Origin: Hormiphora californensis | Lineage: Eukaryota > Ctenophora > Tentaculata > Cydippida > Pleurobrachiidae | Assembly: GCA_020137815.1 (NCBI GenBank) | Contig: CM035353.1 | Span: forward strand, 3,959,210-4,023,209 | Length of the DNA stretch: 64,000 nucleotides | Direction: 5' to 3' | Shown: piece after piece, positions 24,808 to 36,634 of the stretch | Numbering within the stretch: the stretch's first letter is position 1 | Layout of the letters: each line of letters opens with the position of its first letter | Notes under the pieces: model-generated | Seen by the model: only the letters and a program-made list of their open reading frames with translations | Database searches by the model: none | Told to the model about the DNA's origin: nothing | Made by a program: the position numbers and the translations under genes

Positions 24808-25220
24808 GGTCCTGAGGGGGATTTGAGGGGCGTGGCACCACCTCAAATTAATTTGTTTAAAGTAGTGTTGAAAAGTTTGAATAACAGAAATGTATCAGGA
24901 TTTAATGCAGATTAGTTTGTAGGTATGTTAACTTTATTGAAGGCGTTGCCATGGTTAATTGGTAAGAAGGGTTTTCATAATTCTCACACATATCTGCCTT
25001 CTCATTCAGCAGTAACAGATAGAACGGTATGAATCGATAAAAGAACAATTACTGATGAGTGAAGGCTGAAGCAGGGATTGCTAACTGCTAAGTTATCTTC
25101 TTTTGTTATTCTGGTACGGAACCTGTGACAGGTAATGTGATATTTCAAACTTATCTATCTGTTGTATGCTTGGTAACGCAACTACCCATAATTGCAGGCA
25201 CGCTAAAACGTGCCTTACTA

Positions 25221-25757
25221 TCACAATATACTGTAGAGGGGTAACTGAATGATGATGTAGTCAGCTAGTGTAGTGTGGTTCTGGTACCGCTTAGTTTTAT
25301 CTGCATTTGAGCCGGGGGATGCGCCGAAAAATGGTGCAGCGGCTTCCAGGTGAGCACAGTTGAATGTGCGGATGATGTCTAGATTCTTGGTGTAATCCAC
25401 ATCATGGCGGTAGGCAGACAGGACCTTTTTGGTGAGAGTATTTCCAACGGCAAGGGCATTGCCATCACTTTTGTCATCAGTAGGTGTAGCCATATTTGTC
25501 ATATCTGGCATGGCTAGAGCCTACAAAGGGTTATTCGAAAACGCACGGGCGTGCGCCTCAAATTAATGTTGAAAAGCCTAGGGGTCCAATTCAGCCAGTG
25601 CAGCTTCAATACAACCAGGGGTGAAGTCAAGTTCATCTAGCGTGCAGGTCGTTGAAGGAATGTCCTTGATAGCCTCCTCAACCGAGCACATGGACGGATC
25701 GCTGAATACTCCTACATATTGGAGAATATTTGATTTTTCCAGAGGGTCATCCAGTCA
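25221..25757 (-). pseudogene. Second LINE remnant (pre-RT piece and ORF1-like N-terminus)
   Basis: Minus strand 25757-25567 reads LDDPLEKSNILQYVGVFSDP and TLDELDFTPGCIEAALAELD, homologous by eye to the first LINE. Then 25511-25221 is a 96-codon frame (VLSAYRHDVDYTKNLDIIRT, TTLADYIIIQL) that aligns loosely with the ORF1-like N-terminus at 24807 (LLKAYNVKVK, NLVDWIIMAI). Order is again scrambled relative to a normal LINE. Confidence 0.6.
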
Positions 25758-25852
25758 GGTCTCAGGAGCGGAGCCACACTCGATTTGATTTTTCGGTGCT
25801 TGTTGACAAAGGACCAAAAGAACCGTGAATTTGATTTGATAGTGTCAATGGC

Positions 25853-26118
25853 TTTCCTTCCTTCCTTCCTTCCTTCCTTCCTTCCTTCCTTCCTTCCTTC
25901 CTTCCTTCCTTCCTTCCTTCCTTCCTTCCTTCCTTCCTTCCTTCCTTCCTTCCTTCCTTCCTTCCTTCCTTCCTTCCTTCCTTCCTTCCTTCCTTCCTTC
26001 CTTCCTTCCTTCCTTCCTTCCTTCCTTCCTTCCTTCCTTCCTTCCTTCCTTCCTTCCTTCCTTCCTTCCTTCCTTTTGACCTTCCTTCCTTCCTTCCTTC
26101 CTTCCTTCCTTCCTTCCT
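25853..26118. repeat. (CCTT)n microsatellite
   Basis: About 66 tetranucleotide units with one TTTTGACC interruption near 26073. The 175-codon frame over it is a period artefact. Confidence 0.98.
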
Positions 26119-27480
26119 GTGCCTATCCTTCGTTCGCTTCAGTAATCCTTCGCTTGCTGGTGAGTCCTGTCCTTACCTTCCTATCCTTCCTTCCTTCCGT
26201 GTCCATAGTACCTTCTATCCTTCCTTACCTTACCGTTCCTTTCTGTCCTTCCCTGTTCCTTACTGTCGCTTGGTCCCTTCCTGCCTTCCTCCTTCCTTAC
26301 ACGTATGCCTAGTCCTACGTGTCCTTGCCTTCCTGCCGTGTCCAGATTTGCGCTTCCTGTCCTTGCCTTCCACTGGGTTTCCTGATCACGTTCCTTACCG
26401 TAGAGTCCATCTTCCTTCCTAGCGTTCTCCTATCGCTGTTCTGCCTGAGGTTCGCTTGTTCGCTGTCCTAAGAAGATCCGAGGCTGATCCGATGGTGACC
26501 GGCTTACCATATTCCTGTCGCTCCTTCCTGACGCTTGCGCTATCTCCGTTCCTTCCTTGCCTGTCCTTCTCCTTGCCATGTCGTTCCTATCCATTCGCTA
26601 TTCCTAAATCCGATCCTTGCGTATGCCTTATCGAAGATTCCGCCTTCCGACGTTCTTGCACTTATCCTTGGTCCTGTCGGCTTGGATCCATGCCGTCGTC
26701 TTCCTTCCTATCCTGCTGCTTCCTGTCCTCATCTCTGCTCCTTCCTGTAGCCTTTCTCCGTGTAATTCCTATCCTGTCCTGTTCGCTTGCCTTCCTTTCG
26801 GGGGGGGGGTTCCTTCCGTCCTGCTTCCTATGCCGATTCCTTCCTGTCTATCCTAGTCCGAATCCTTCCGGTTACCTTGCCTGGCCTCGAATGTACCATT
26901 CGCGTGATCCGTAAGCCTTCCGATTCCGTTCTCGCTTCCTCCTAAATCCTGTTAGTCCGGATACGCGCAGCCTCCTCCTCCGAGAGTTACGGAATCGCTA
27001 GGCCATTCATGCCTCCTATCATATCGAGATCTGTGTAAGTGAGGCGTTCTGTCAGCGGATTTCGTTTTAATCGAATCCAGGCCGTGACGCTAGGGATCCT
27101 CTTCCTTTCCTTCCTGATCCGTAATGAGTCCGTTCAGTGTCCTTAGCCATTCCTCGGCTTACCGTTCCGCTCCTAAGGTCCTTCCGTTATCTTCCTTCGA
27201 TATCCTTCTGTCCTTCCTATGCCTAGTCCTTCCTGCAGGATCTTCCGATTCCTTTGCCTTCTCTTCCTTCCTTCCTTCCTCTTCCTTCCGTGTCCTCTTC
27301 TATACCTTCCTTTCTCTTCCTTCTTCACTTCCTTCCTATCCTTCCTTCCTTGTCCTCCGTTTGCCACATCGTCGTCTTCTCCCTTACTGGCCGTCCTCCT
27401 TCCTCGATTCGTTCCTTCTTTCATATCGTCGGTCCGTTCTTCCTTGCCGTATGTTTCCTTTTTCACTTACTCCTTCCCAA
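26119..27480. repeat. Decayed TTCC-derived low-complexity tract
   Basis: 1.36 kb in which TTCCTTCC, TATCCTTCC and CTGTCCTTCC recur at irregular spacing, with strong pyrimidine bias on the plus strand and increasing divergence from the (CCTT)n core. It looks like an old expansion decaying by substitution. No gene is visible. Confidence 0.75.
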
Positions 27481-27932
27481 CATGTCTTAAGCTCACGCCC
27501 TCTTACAGTAAATCTGTTAGAATCAATGTTTTATAATCATAGAAATTCAGTGAGGCAGTGCATACATGGGTTTTTTGCCAAGCTATGTTTTTTTCACGAT
27601 CAAACGCCCTTCCCAACATGATTTACACTCACCTCTTACAGTGCTGCTTGTAGTCAAATTACCGTAATGAAAATACAGTAAGGAGACACGCACGGTGCAT
27701 AACGCGCGGCAAAAAGTTCATGTGTCAGCACGTACTAGCGCCCTGATTGGTCACGGTTGCGCGTCGTCTTACTGTATCTTTCGTTTTCCATTACCGTTTT
27801 CCCACTACAAGCGACCGTGTAACACTACGACTTCTTTATTATTCCTGATTTTTACAAGCCATCTCCCATTATTGTTATGTTGATCAACTAACCCCTCCTT
27901 CTCAATCAATTAAATATCCCTTCCTCCATCAG

Positions 27933-28613
27933 TTTGATGAGGAAAAGATGAAACTAACACTGGAAGTTCTGGATTTGACACGTTGGGAGATTTCATATGT
28001 GGAGGAGATAAATGAGTGAGATGTCTTTACTTACATTAAAAGAGAAATACTGGAATCAATAACACGGAATAAGTAGAACCTTATCTTTTAAAGTGGGAGT
28101 AGAGGTTATGGAGGAAAGACAGTGACCGTCTTTGGTCGTGAAACTCGTGTGATTTTTCTTAATTGTTCAATGCTCAATTACTATTTCATGATCATTGATA
28201 AACTGATAAATGATAATGGTGGTTGCATTTGGCAATATATAGTCAAAAAATGTTTAGCTTTTCCTTTTGAGCGTTAAATCAAATATAATTACAGTTCAAT
28301 TACATATCAACAACACGTAGTCAATGCAACAAAAAGACTAATGTAAAACTAACAATATTGTTTTATGTACACTGAAACTTAATGGAAACGAAATGAATGT
28401 GTTTTATATTCTTCCCACACACTTTTTGTCTGAAAATGAAATTAGCAACGAAATATTTCTCTCCAATATAGAATTTTCAAATAATCCAAAAGTGTGTTGA
28501 TCTTGTTTGAAAACAATTAACAACTCAAGAATCTAATTTATCTCATTTATCTTCTCATCCTTGATTTCAGTCTTCTAGTTCTTCATCGAGTCTCCGAAGA
28601 CAAAAGTGTGTGA
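27933..28613 (+). CDS. Two orphan 3' exons of an unrecognised gene
   Basis: An acceptor (CTCCATCAG) precedes 27933-28015, which reads FDEEKMKLTLEVLDLTRWEI then SYVEEIN and ends at AATGA|GTGAGA in phase 2. The acceptor GATTTCAG precedes 28571-28613. In the matching phase it reads DLLVLHRVSEDKSV and stops at TGA 28611. Phases agree and composition is coding-like. No upstream exon is visible because 26-27.5 kb is low-complexity. I do not recognise the protein. It may be a relic. Confidence 0.3.
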
Positions 28614-28865
28614 AATTGAATGTTATGTAACGCGCGAGAAGAAAATTGAGGGTAAAGTACTGCTTACTTCGCGCGGTGAGTCTCTTTCACGTGGTAAGCG
28701 CGCGCTCTCTTCTCGATGCTGCGTGCACTGCACAGTGCAGTCTCTTTCCGATGCTGTGCACTCTCTTTGAGGCTCTCGGACTCCTTATGGGTCACCATCA
28801 GTCTCCCAAAAACGTCCAAGAGGCCTCAAGTCTTAAAATTTTAAAAACGCATTTTCACATTTTTT

Positions 28866-29060
28866 GAATTTGACCAATTTGGTGCGCGTCGCAATGTGCG
28901 CGTCGCATGCGCGTCTCATGCGCGTCGCGATATGCGCGTCTCAACACATTCGGGGTGCCTCCATAGCCGTTTGAAAAAAGTCGGTCTAAGTATACTCTTT
29001 TGGTAGCGCGCACCTGTAAACAGGCTGCAAGGCACCCAGATTAAAACCGCGCCCACCAAA
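28866..29060 (-). mobile_element. Relative of the 19.7-20.4 kb element, without the palindrome
   Basis: The reverse complement matches 19690-19795 (CTGGGTGCCTTGCAGCCTGT, AGTATACTTAGACCGACTTT) and then, without interruption, 20350-20430 (TGTTGAGACGCGCA and GCGACGCGCAT repeats). The 560-bp palindrome between those points at 19795-20357 is absent here. Confidence 0.78.
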
Positions 29061-29746
29061 AACTGAAATTGAGAATTTTTTGCCACACGTTGACATGTGA
29101 TAGAATTTAGAAACGCAAAATACTTCCGCGTACGACTTTGGGGGGGGGGTGAACAGTTGAAACAAAATGGAGTATACCGTGAGTGCTACAAATCGAAGTG
29201 CAAAATTTCTCAGATTTTGAAAGTTGAAACCACGCCAAAATAGAAAATTCACTTCTTAGTTAATCTGAGGATAAATTTGGCCCAAAGGCCTAAATCCAAA
29301 TGCAGGTCACGGGTTCCGGGCTCCGGTCAGAAAGGTCGTAGAGAGGTCTAACTAGGCTCAAAATAATCTTTAGAGATGGTATCTCCTTCCGGCTGGGTCA
29401 ACAGGGACGAAATGAAAATACGGTGGTTTATTAATCAGAACAGTTTTGATATAACAACATATTCATCAGCCTCAAATTAATTTGTTTAAAGTAGTGTTGA
29501 AAAGTTTGAAATATATCCATATAATAAATTCCATAATGTTAGTCAGTCTGTCCGTTAATTGGTTTTTCAAACTCCTCCCACAGTTTTTGAGCTAGACCCC
29601 TGAAAATTTGTACACTGGTACCTTGGACCAAGGCGGATGTAAGTACGGGCTCAGATTTTTGATCCGATCTTTACAGCAGTGACGTCACGGGGTGACGTCA
29701 TTGCGACAAAAAGACTTACATTTTTCAAACGCTTCTAAGACCCTGA

Positions 29747-30020
29747 AAACGGCTCTAAATCAAAAAACTAACGCAATAGTGGGGAAAGAGAATCGTTTGA
29801 ACTTCATTTTACTTGATAGCGATTTCCCGTAACTCAATGTTTAAGGGTCGTAAATCGCGTCGGGAAAGTTAAAAATGCCAAAAATACGATATTTTTCACC
29901 GTAGCCACCCAAAATCTTATCCAATCGATATGAAACTTGGTCGTTATGTGAATTTTAATGTCCTTTGGCCAGGGGTTCCCGGAAAACGGATTGGCAAGAT
30001 GAGAACTGACCGGAGTTCTT
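29747..30020 (+). repeat. Dispersed repeat family X, copy 2
   Basis: Collinear with 18811-19150. Nearby, 29470-29510 repeats a ~41-bp sequence (CCTCAAATTAATTTGTTTAA...) that also lies at 24841-24881 upstream of the LINE ORF1-like frame, and shorter at 25556. The rest of 27.5-30.4 kb shows no gene beyond the orphan exons. Confidence 0.78.
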
Positions 30021-30473
30021 ATATAATAAATTAATTCATGGTCAACAGGAAACGCAAAAAGTTTCAAAAAGGTGCGAATTTTTTTAAATAAATTGTTTCC
30101 AAATAAAATGCAAAGAAATCGCGAGCGCGCGGCAGTTGTTTGCACCGTTAACTACAAAAAGACGCGTGCCACATTTAATTTGTCCGGTTGAACTGAAGGT
30201 ACCAAGTTTGCGCGCAATATTCACTCACTGCGTAGTGTGGTCATCGCGCGTTCCCGACATGTATCGAGCAAAGTGGGCCAAAATGGGGCGAGAAATCAGA
30301 GCGCTTCTGTGTTTATCACAAAAGTAAAAAACATAAATTTAATGGGGCAAGTAAATAAATGTGAAACAAGTATAAAATTCAGGGTTAAAACTTAGGATAT
30401 TTCTCGTCTGTCTCAACTTCTCTTTCAAAAGCAAACCGATTGACAAATTGTCTCGGTTCTCTTTTATAATGTC

Positions 30474-30479
30474 TTTATT
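30474..30479 (-). terminator. Polyadenylation signal AATAAA
   Basis: Canonical hexamer on the minus strand, 23 bases after the stop codon of the MAD1-like last exon. Confidence 0.6.
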
Positions 30480-30501
30480 CCAGAGTCTTTCCAGTAATCC
30501 A

Positions 30502-31061
30502 TCAGTCCATGATGGTTCTGCGGTGATACAGATCGGAGGCTACATCGCACAGGAAGAGTGGCAATGATCTGTGTTGTGTAAACTTTGACAAGTGGGCCTG
30601 CATGTCAATGGAACTGGTGTATTTCGTCTCCACCAATTGGAATGCTCCCTCGCACCTGGAGGAGAAACATAATTAATATCGGGATTTAATACGAAAACCA
30701 AAGAAAACGAATTTAATAAATTAATTTAGTAGGGAATTTTGAAATTTTAATAATCGTGAGCCCGTTAAATCAGGGAGCCCAGTGAATCAGGGTCAAATAC
30801 TGTTAATTTCCTATATATGGGGGCGGGGGAGGTTATATCAGGGTCCGACTGCATTACTCTTTGTTGATTAACTCCCCGTTCATCCACTAAGTTTTGTGAG
30901 AAAATATAATAAGTAGCTAACTCGATCCATACTAACTTCTTGAAGAGAAGATTGTGAGTTGGTGATTCAGCATAGATAGATACAAGAGAGAACTGTGAGT
31001 CCTCGGGGCACGAGAGGGTGTATCCAAACATGTATTCAACATTCTCCTTTAATTCACGGAT
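30502..31061 (-). CDS. MAD1L1: MAD1-like spindle checkpoint protein, last two exons
   Basis: MAD1 recruits MAD2 to unattached kinetochores; its C-terminal RWD-fold domain helps bind kinetochores and BUB1. Exon 31061-30937 starts in phase 0 after ATTTACAG and ends in phase 2 (AAGAA|GTTAGT). Exon 30655-30502 restores the frame and ends in TGA. Joined, they give ~92 residues: IRELKENVEYMFGYTLSCPE, then FSLVSIYAES, FQLVETKYTS, LPLFLCDVASDLYHRRT. The order matches the MAD1 C-terminal domain (GYQ, RLTSLYAE, MQLLETEF, IPAFLSSLTLELF, RQT as I recall it). The coiled-coil body and MAD2-binding motif are not in the 0.4 kb before the receptor gene, nor recognised elsewhere here, so the gene is partial, a relic, or interrupted by the receptor locus. 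Confidence 0.78.
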
Positions 31062-31479
31062 CTGTAAATAGAGTATTTAGGGTGTTTAGGGTGCAGTGTT
31101 CGTGGTGTGCAGGGTGTTTAGAGTGTTCAGAGTGTTCAGGGTGCAGTGTTCATGGTGTTCTATAGTGGGTATATTATTATAGTACATGCCCGTGTCGTAT
31201 TCAGTTCACAGTTAGGCTTTACTTCAACGGGTTTTCTAGTTAATATAATATTATTAATCAGCAAATTTGATATTTTAAACAGCTGTTTTATAGATATGTA
31301 TTTCCTGGCTACTTCCACATCCTCCATGAGCTCAGTGGTCTGTAATTAGTTCTAGCCTAGGGGGTCTGAGCCGCGCACAAGGTGACACCGAGACCAAATC
31401 TCGTTACTTTCCCGATATCTTTCACAGAAACAAGTATTGTAGAGCGGTCAATCCTCAGATTAACTAAGAAGTGAATTTT

Positions 31480-34400
31480 TTATTTTGGCGTGGGCCTCTC
31501 ATTGTCAACTGTTGGGTTCGGTGTTTCAACCCGACCTCCTATCACTGGTTCCTGAACTTTCCTGGCTACTTCCACATCCTCCATGAGTTCAGTGGTCTGT
31601 AATTCTCCTAAACCAATATTAGTCAGTGTTTCATTTGCAGTGTCTCCCATGTCAAATATTTCCATTTCAATGTCCCCAATAGCCTCCTCTGAATTTCTGG
31701 CCCGTTGCTCATTTTTCGATGTCTCCGCTTGATACTCAGCCGATTCTGCAGCAATCTGAGGTAAGGAGGCCGTTACATTGAGAGTTATTCGCTCCACTAC
31801 ATTCACTCCTGGTAATGATACAGTTGGTATCAACTGTGACAGTTTCTTGATCAATTTCTTCACAACCTGGAATGGTTTCTCCACTACGTATTGAATGATC
31901 TGCCTGTCGTACAAGATTGGGTTGATGACGCAGTTGATGGGGAGAATAACAGCTGAGAAATATGCATACCAAGGCGTGGCATCAATCACCTCGCCAACAT
32001 GCAGGAAGGAAACTGTACAAAGAGGTATCCAGCAAAAGAAATCGGTGACTATGATTGCCGTAACCTTACGCTGTAGTCTTTGCTGGTTTTTACGAATCAC
32101 TGGATTGTGGATTCCCACGTTTTGAGCAGACAGATAGCTTCTGATGGCCAAGATGGTGTAACTCACAGCGATGAACACAAAACAAACAAAGTTAAGAAAG
32201 GTGATGACTATTGAGAATGCCCACTGGGGATCGTCTCTTGTTACAAGGTACTTGAAGATGCACACCCCATCATTTCCGTAGAAGCTCAAGACCTCACTCG
32301 GAACGCCTGAAATAGTATTACAATTCATGTAATATATCGAATTAAGTGACTAGTATTTTATTCAACGGGTTTTCTAGTATATACATACTAAACAAAACTG
32401 TGGACTGAGAACAAATCCTTGCTAGTTTAGCCTTCTAACCTAATTGAACCTAATCAGACAGATAGGTCTCACATATCCCGTATCAAAGATTAATTGAAAA
32501 CGAAGACGAAACTGTGGTTCAAGATCAAAGTATAAACGTTCCTGGTAAAAATAACCACACAGGACTAGAACAACCCCGAGAAGAGCCCCACTCCAAATCT
32601 CCCGTTATATTGTGAACCTGCCAGATGGTAGTTCCATGCGAGGGGAGAGGGCGGGGGGACTCTTCTCCAGTGCCGGCGATATCGCTTTGCGATAGTCCCT
32701 GTGGGCTTGCCGTAGGCAAGCCCAGGCACTCAGAGTAGTAGTAGTAGTAGTAGTATTTTATTGGCACTACCAAAGGCTTGGGACAGTTAACGGTAACAAG
32801 AAAACTTACCCTTATGGTTAGATGTGAACATGTTTTTTACGGATTTCCGGATTTCCTTCCAACTTATCTTTTCCTTGTTGCCCGGAATTCGTGCGTTTAA
32901 TGTCGCCACATGTCTTGCTTTGTTTATCGCCCCCAGAAACAATGGTGATGCGTCATAGTAAAGTCCGTTAACGAAGTAATCGTCAAAGAATGGGAGAACG
33001 GGGACAACGGCAATGGCAACACTGAGTATTAGTGGTATCGTTGTAAGTATGGTTATCTTGATGATCGATCTAAAAGAATAGAGGCTTCTCTGTATCATGC
33101 GATTAGCATTAGAAAGTCGAATTAGACTTAGTATAGTGATCGCAAAGAGTGATAACTGAGAACCGATGGTGCTGATTACTCCAAGAATCATGCAGTATTT
33201 TGAGGTAAGCCACTGGAACCGTTTTTCACAATAGTTCTCTGATCCTCTAAACATGAAATCCACGGATGATATTGCAATTAGATATCCGCTGAATAATAGA
33301 TCCCCAAAACAAACCAATGAAATGGTAAGTGTATTTATCATTTTTTCAAATTTATTCTTCGTCCTGATCATGCAGAGTGTCCGTATACCGCATACAAGGT
33401 TGAGCAGGGTGGCCAAACCTCCGAAAGTGTAACTTGAACCTCGGACAAAACTATTGACAAAGATATTCTTGTTTGAGCTAGGACAATTTTCATGACATTC
33501 ATCTGACATGTCCGTACACTCGATCCTACCGTTACACATGGATGATTTTGGAAGCTTCATATCACCCTTGGTACATTTGAAGAAGTTGGTGCAGTTTAGT
33601 TCATCAGACCCGTCCTTACAATCGTCAATCAAATTACATACATCCTTGTAGAGAACACAATTCTTATTCGCACATGGGAAATACCGGTTTTCGAAGAGGC
33701 CTAGAGCCCCAGGGACATTTAACAAAGGCAATAGATCTGGTGGCACTGTTTTTGCAAGGGTGAGAACTCTATGGTCCTTGTAATTGTTGCAGGTGTCACG
33801 GGTCACGGGTTTTAGGGACAATCGGCATTTGCACATCGCCCGTTACAAGCAGCGTAAAGATAGTTTTCGCCAAAGAAGAAAGAACAATCCTTTGTTTTAG
33901 GTTCAGGTAGAGTGAGCATTACAGGTTTTATGACATCAAAAGCCGACTTAATCATGCCGCCATTGATGTGCTCAAGACGATGACACAAACCCAACTGCCG
34001 TTCCAAGTCGAGTACGGGATTAGGGAAACAGTGTTCCATCCAAATTTCACCGTGGTTAACAGTTGCCCTTACCTCCAAGATATCGATGCCTATGGCTGCG
34101 TCACACATCATGTTTTCAAAAGGGCAGGTATTAACTCTGTCACATAGTTCATCCATTTCAATGTACGACTCATCCCCGGGACATATCAGGACTTCTTGAC
34201 AAACATTTCCACTCAGGGGCTCCATATATCTCCTATTAAGCCCATTACCACATGCCAGCCATATCTTCTCATTCTCATCTCTACCGTCCAGACAATCAAC
34301 AACACCATCCATTACCCACGACATGGGTAGGGAGAGGGGCTTCCTCTCCTTGTACACCGTATGAAACCGTCTCTCACACTTGAAATCCTGTGTATTCCAA

Positions 34401-36634
34401 GAACACTTTTCGTCAATGCCAGAGTTGCAATCTTTGTGGCCATCGCACAGCTGCCCTTTGTGAACTGTGCATTCTATTTCTTCAGAGAGACAGATGTTGT
34501 TGTAGTTGTCATCGCAGAGCGGGTAGTCATGGCAGTACCCAAATATTGAGATAGTTACAGGGTAGCTGTCCATCGTGCACCCGAGAATGGCAACCCTCTC
34601 CGTATCACTGCAGTTTGTTTGTTCCATTCCAAGGGGAGTGTCACACACCCCTAAGCCAGAGACTGGTGTCACAAAACAACGCATTTCATGTCGAAGTAAT
34701 ATTCTGCTTTCCCTGGTCCTGGAAAGGATAGAGATTATTACACTAATAGTTACCCAGAATACTCACTCCTATCGGTCATGCCCTCTATGATAATTGCTGT
34801 AATCGAGGCCTTGCAAGGCCCCCTGACCCCCCCCCCTGACCCGAAAACAAACTCAACCAAACTAAACCCATCCCAAAAGCTACTACAATTCTTACCCTTC
34901 AACTCTAAGGCAGGTACCATGAGTGCCGTCCATATTAAAACAGTTCGCTATATCACTCTGATCCAGACAATACGGCCCATAAGAGGAACACATCTGAAAC
35001 ATTTCCATGAATTTAATGGGGGGGGGACCTGGGACTATGGAGTAATATATTATCTGCAACGAAAATCTAAGGGGACTGAGAGGAAAACGGCTGTTTAGGC
35101 CAGAGGGGTATAAAAAGTGACTTTTGACATCTGATCCGACTCAGAATTGAGAATCGATATTGCACACACCTTTTCGGAAAATTGAGATAACTTCAAAATA
35201 TTGAGAGTTAGAGTAGTCATGACCACTATTGGTGCGCGGTCGTGCCCACGGAAGGAGTGCTTGGATCATCTTGAAACCGGTTTTAAGTTAACTAATGCAT
35301 ATCCAAAAGTGTCTGTAGCTATTTGGGTGATGTTCTGACAATCCAATCACGAGTTATGACCAAAAAACAGTCAAAAAAGACGTTTTAAAGTGACAAAAAG
35401 GAGGACCTGAACACAGCCCTTATATGAAGGGTTGGGGCTATGAAACTTCTTGAGTGGACAGAGAATCGTCCAAATTTGCAGTGTCAACTTTGGAATAGTT
35501 TCTATCTTTTGTAGTTATCTAATTAGAGCCGTTTAAACATGTGAGAAGATGCTGTAGGGGCCTCTAATACTGTGTATTCTTGCTTGTGAAGTGATCACTT
35601 GACGAGATTTACCCAATTAGAGAGCAGATTAAAGCATACAAGCGGTGAGAGCAAGCAATATTGGTAGGAAACAGTACCAAATTACCCTGTTTTGCAGATC
35701 GTCTCACATGTTTAAGCAGCTCTAATTAGATAACTACAAAAGATAGAAACTATTCCAAAGTTGACACTGCAAATTTGGACGATTCTCTGTCCACTCAAGA
35801 AGTTTCATAGCCCCAACCCTTCATATAAGGGCTGTGTTCAGGTCCTCTTTTTTGTCACTTTAAAACGTCTTTTTTGACTGTTTTTTGGTCATAACTCGTG
35901 ATTGGATTGTCTGAACATCACCCAAATAGCTACAGACACTTTTGGATATGCATTAGTTAACTTAAAACCGGTTTCAAGATGATCCAAGCACTCCTTCCGT
36001 GGGCACGACCGCGCACCAATAGTGGTCCTGACTAGAGTGAGGTACTTACTTCATGGGGCTTCAGGTAGTAGGTTTTATCTGTAAAATAAGGAACACAGTA
36101 CATCCCGTATTCAAATCCATTGCAGTATGATTCGTCTGAACAAAATGGATCATCACACTTGTGATCACACATATTTATTATGCCTTGTCCAGTGCTCAAC
36201 GGCAACCCTTGGAAAGTCCCGTCTTTGTTGTTCAACAAACCGTAGCCGCAGAGTGCAATCGGACCATAATATACCAAGTCTTTCAAGTCCTCTTTAAACC
36301 CACAGACTTGGTAGGCTCCATCCTCTGGGCAGGCATTGTTAAAGCCGAGGCCGCTGAACAGTCCCCTAATTTCAGAGAAGTTGTACTCGGTATGTGGTGA
36401 CGAGGCACACTTGTAGGTAGTTTCCTTTTCGTTGGTGCACCGCTCTTTAAGGTAACCGTTCATAACCACGAAATGACACCTCCCTTTTGAGGGGGTTATC
36501 GCCGAGGAGGAGGTCCCACGGTTCTGGACCAGAACTTCTGGTTGGTTAGTTGGAGCTGGAGAAGGTATCTTGGTTTCACATCTCGTTACACACAGAAATG
36601 CCAGTAATAGTTGCATCTTATTCCAGCTGGCCAT
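31480..36634 (-). CDS. 7TM receptor with LDL-receptor class A modules in a long ectodomain
   Basis: A rhodopsin-like receptor related in layout to GRL101/RXFP-type proteins. Exons: 36634-36050 (signal peptide MQLLLAFLCVTRC), 34993-34896, 34718-32810, 32306-31480. Phases agree and sum to ~1139 codons only if one base is missing near 33836, where the frame ends ...AACNGR and resumes CKCRLSLKPV one base out. LDLa-like modules: CDHKCDDPFCSDESYC (exon 1), CTVHKGQLCDGHKDC, CANKNCVLYKDVC with CKDGSDELNC, and CNGRIECTDMSDEC before TM1. TM1 begins at YTFGGLATLLNLVC. TM3 ends LSLIRL without DRY. TM7 ends INPILYD. No leucine-rich repeats are seen. A TAA stop overlaps AATAAA (31479-31484). The tail is acidic. 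Start Met 36634 is the nearest before the signal peptide; 36616 is possible. Ligand unknown. Confidence 0.8.
35221..36027. mobile_element. 807-bp foldback element in receptor intron 1
   Basis: Arms of ~330 bp (35221-35550 and 35698-36027) are near-perfect inverted repeats from GACCACTATTGGTGCGCGGT to TAATTAGAGCCG. The centre is ~147 bp. The right end is 23 bp from the exon 1 donor. Non-coding. No clear target duplication. Confidence 0.92.
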
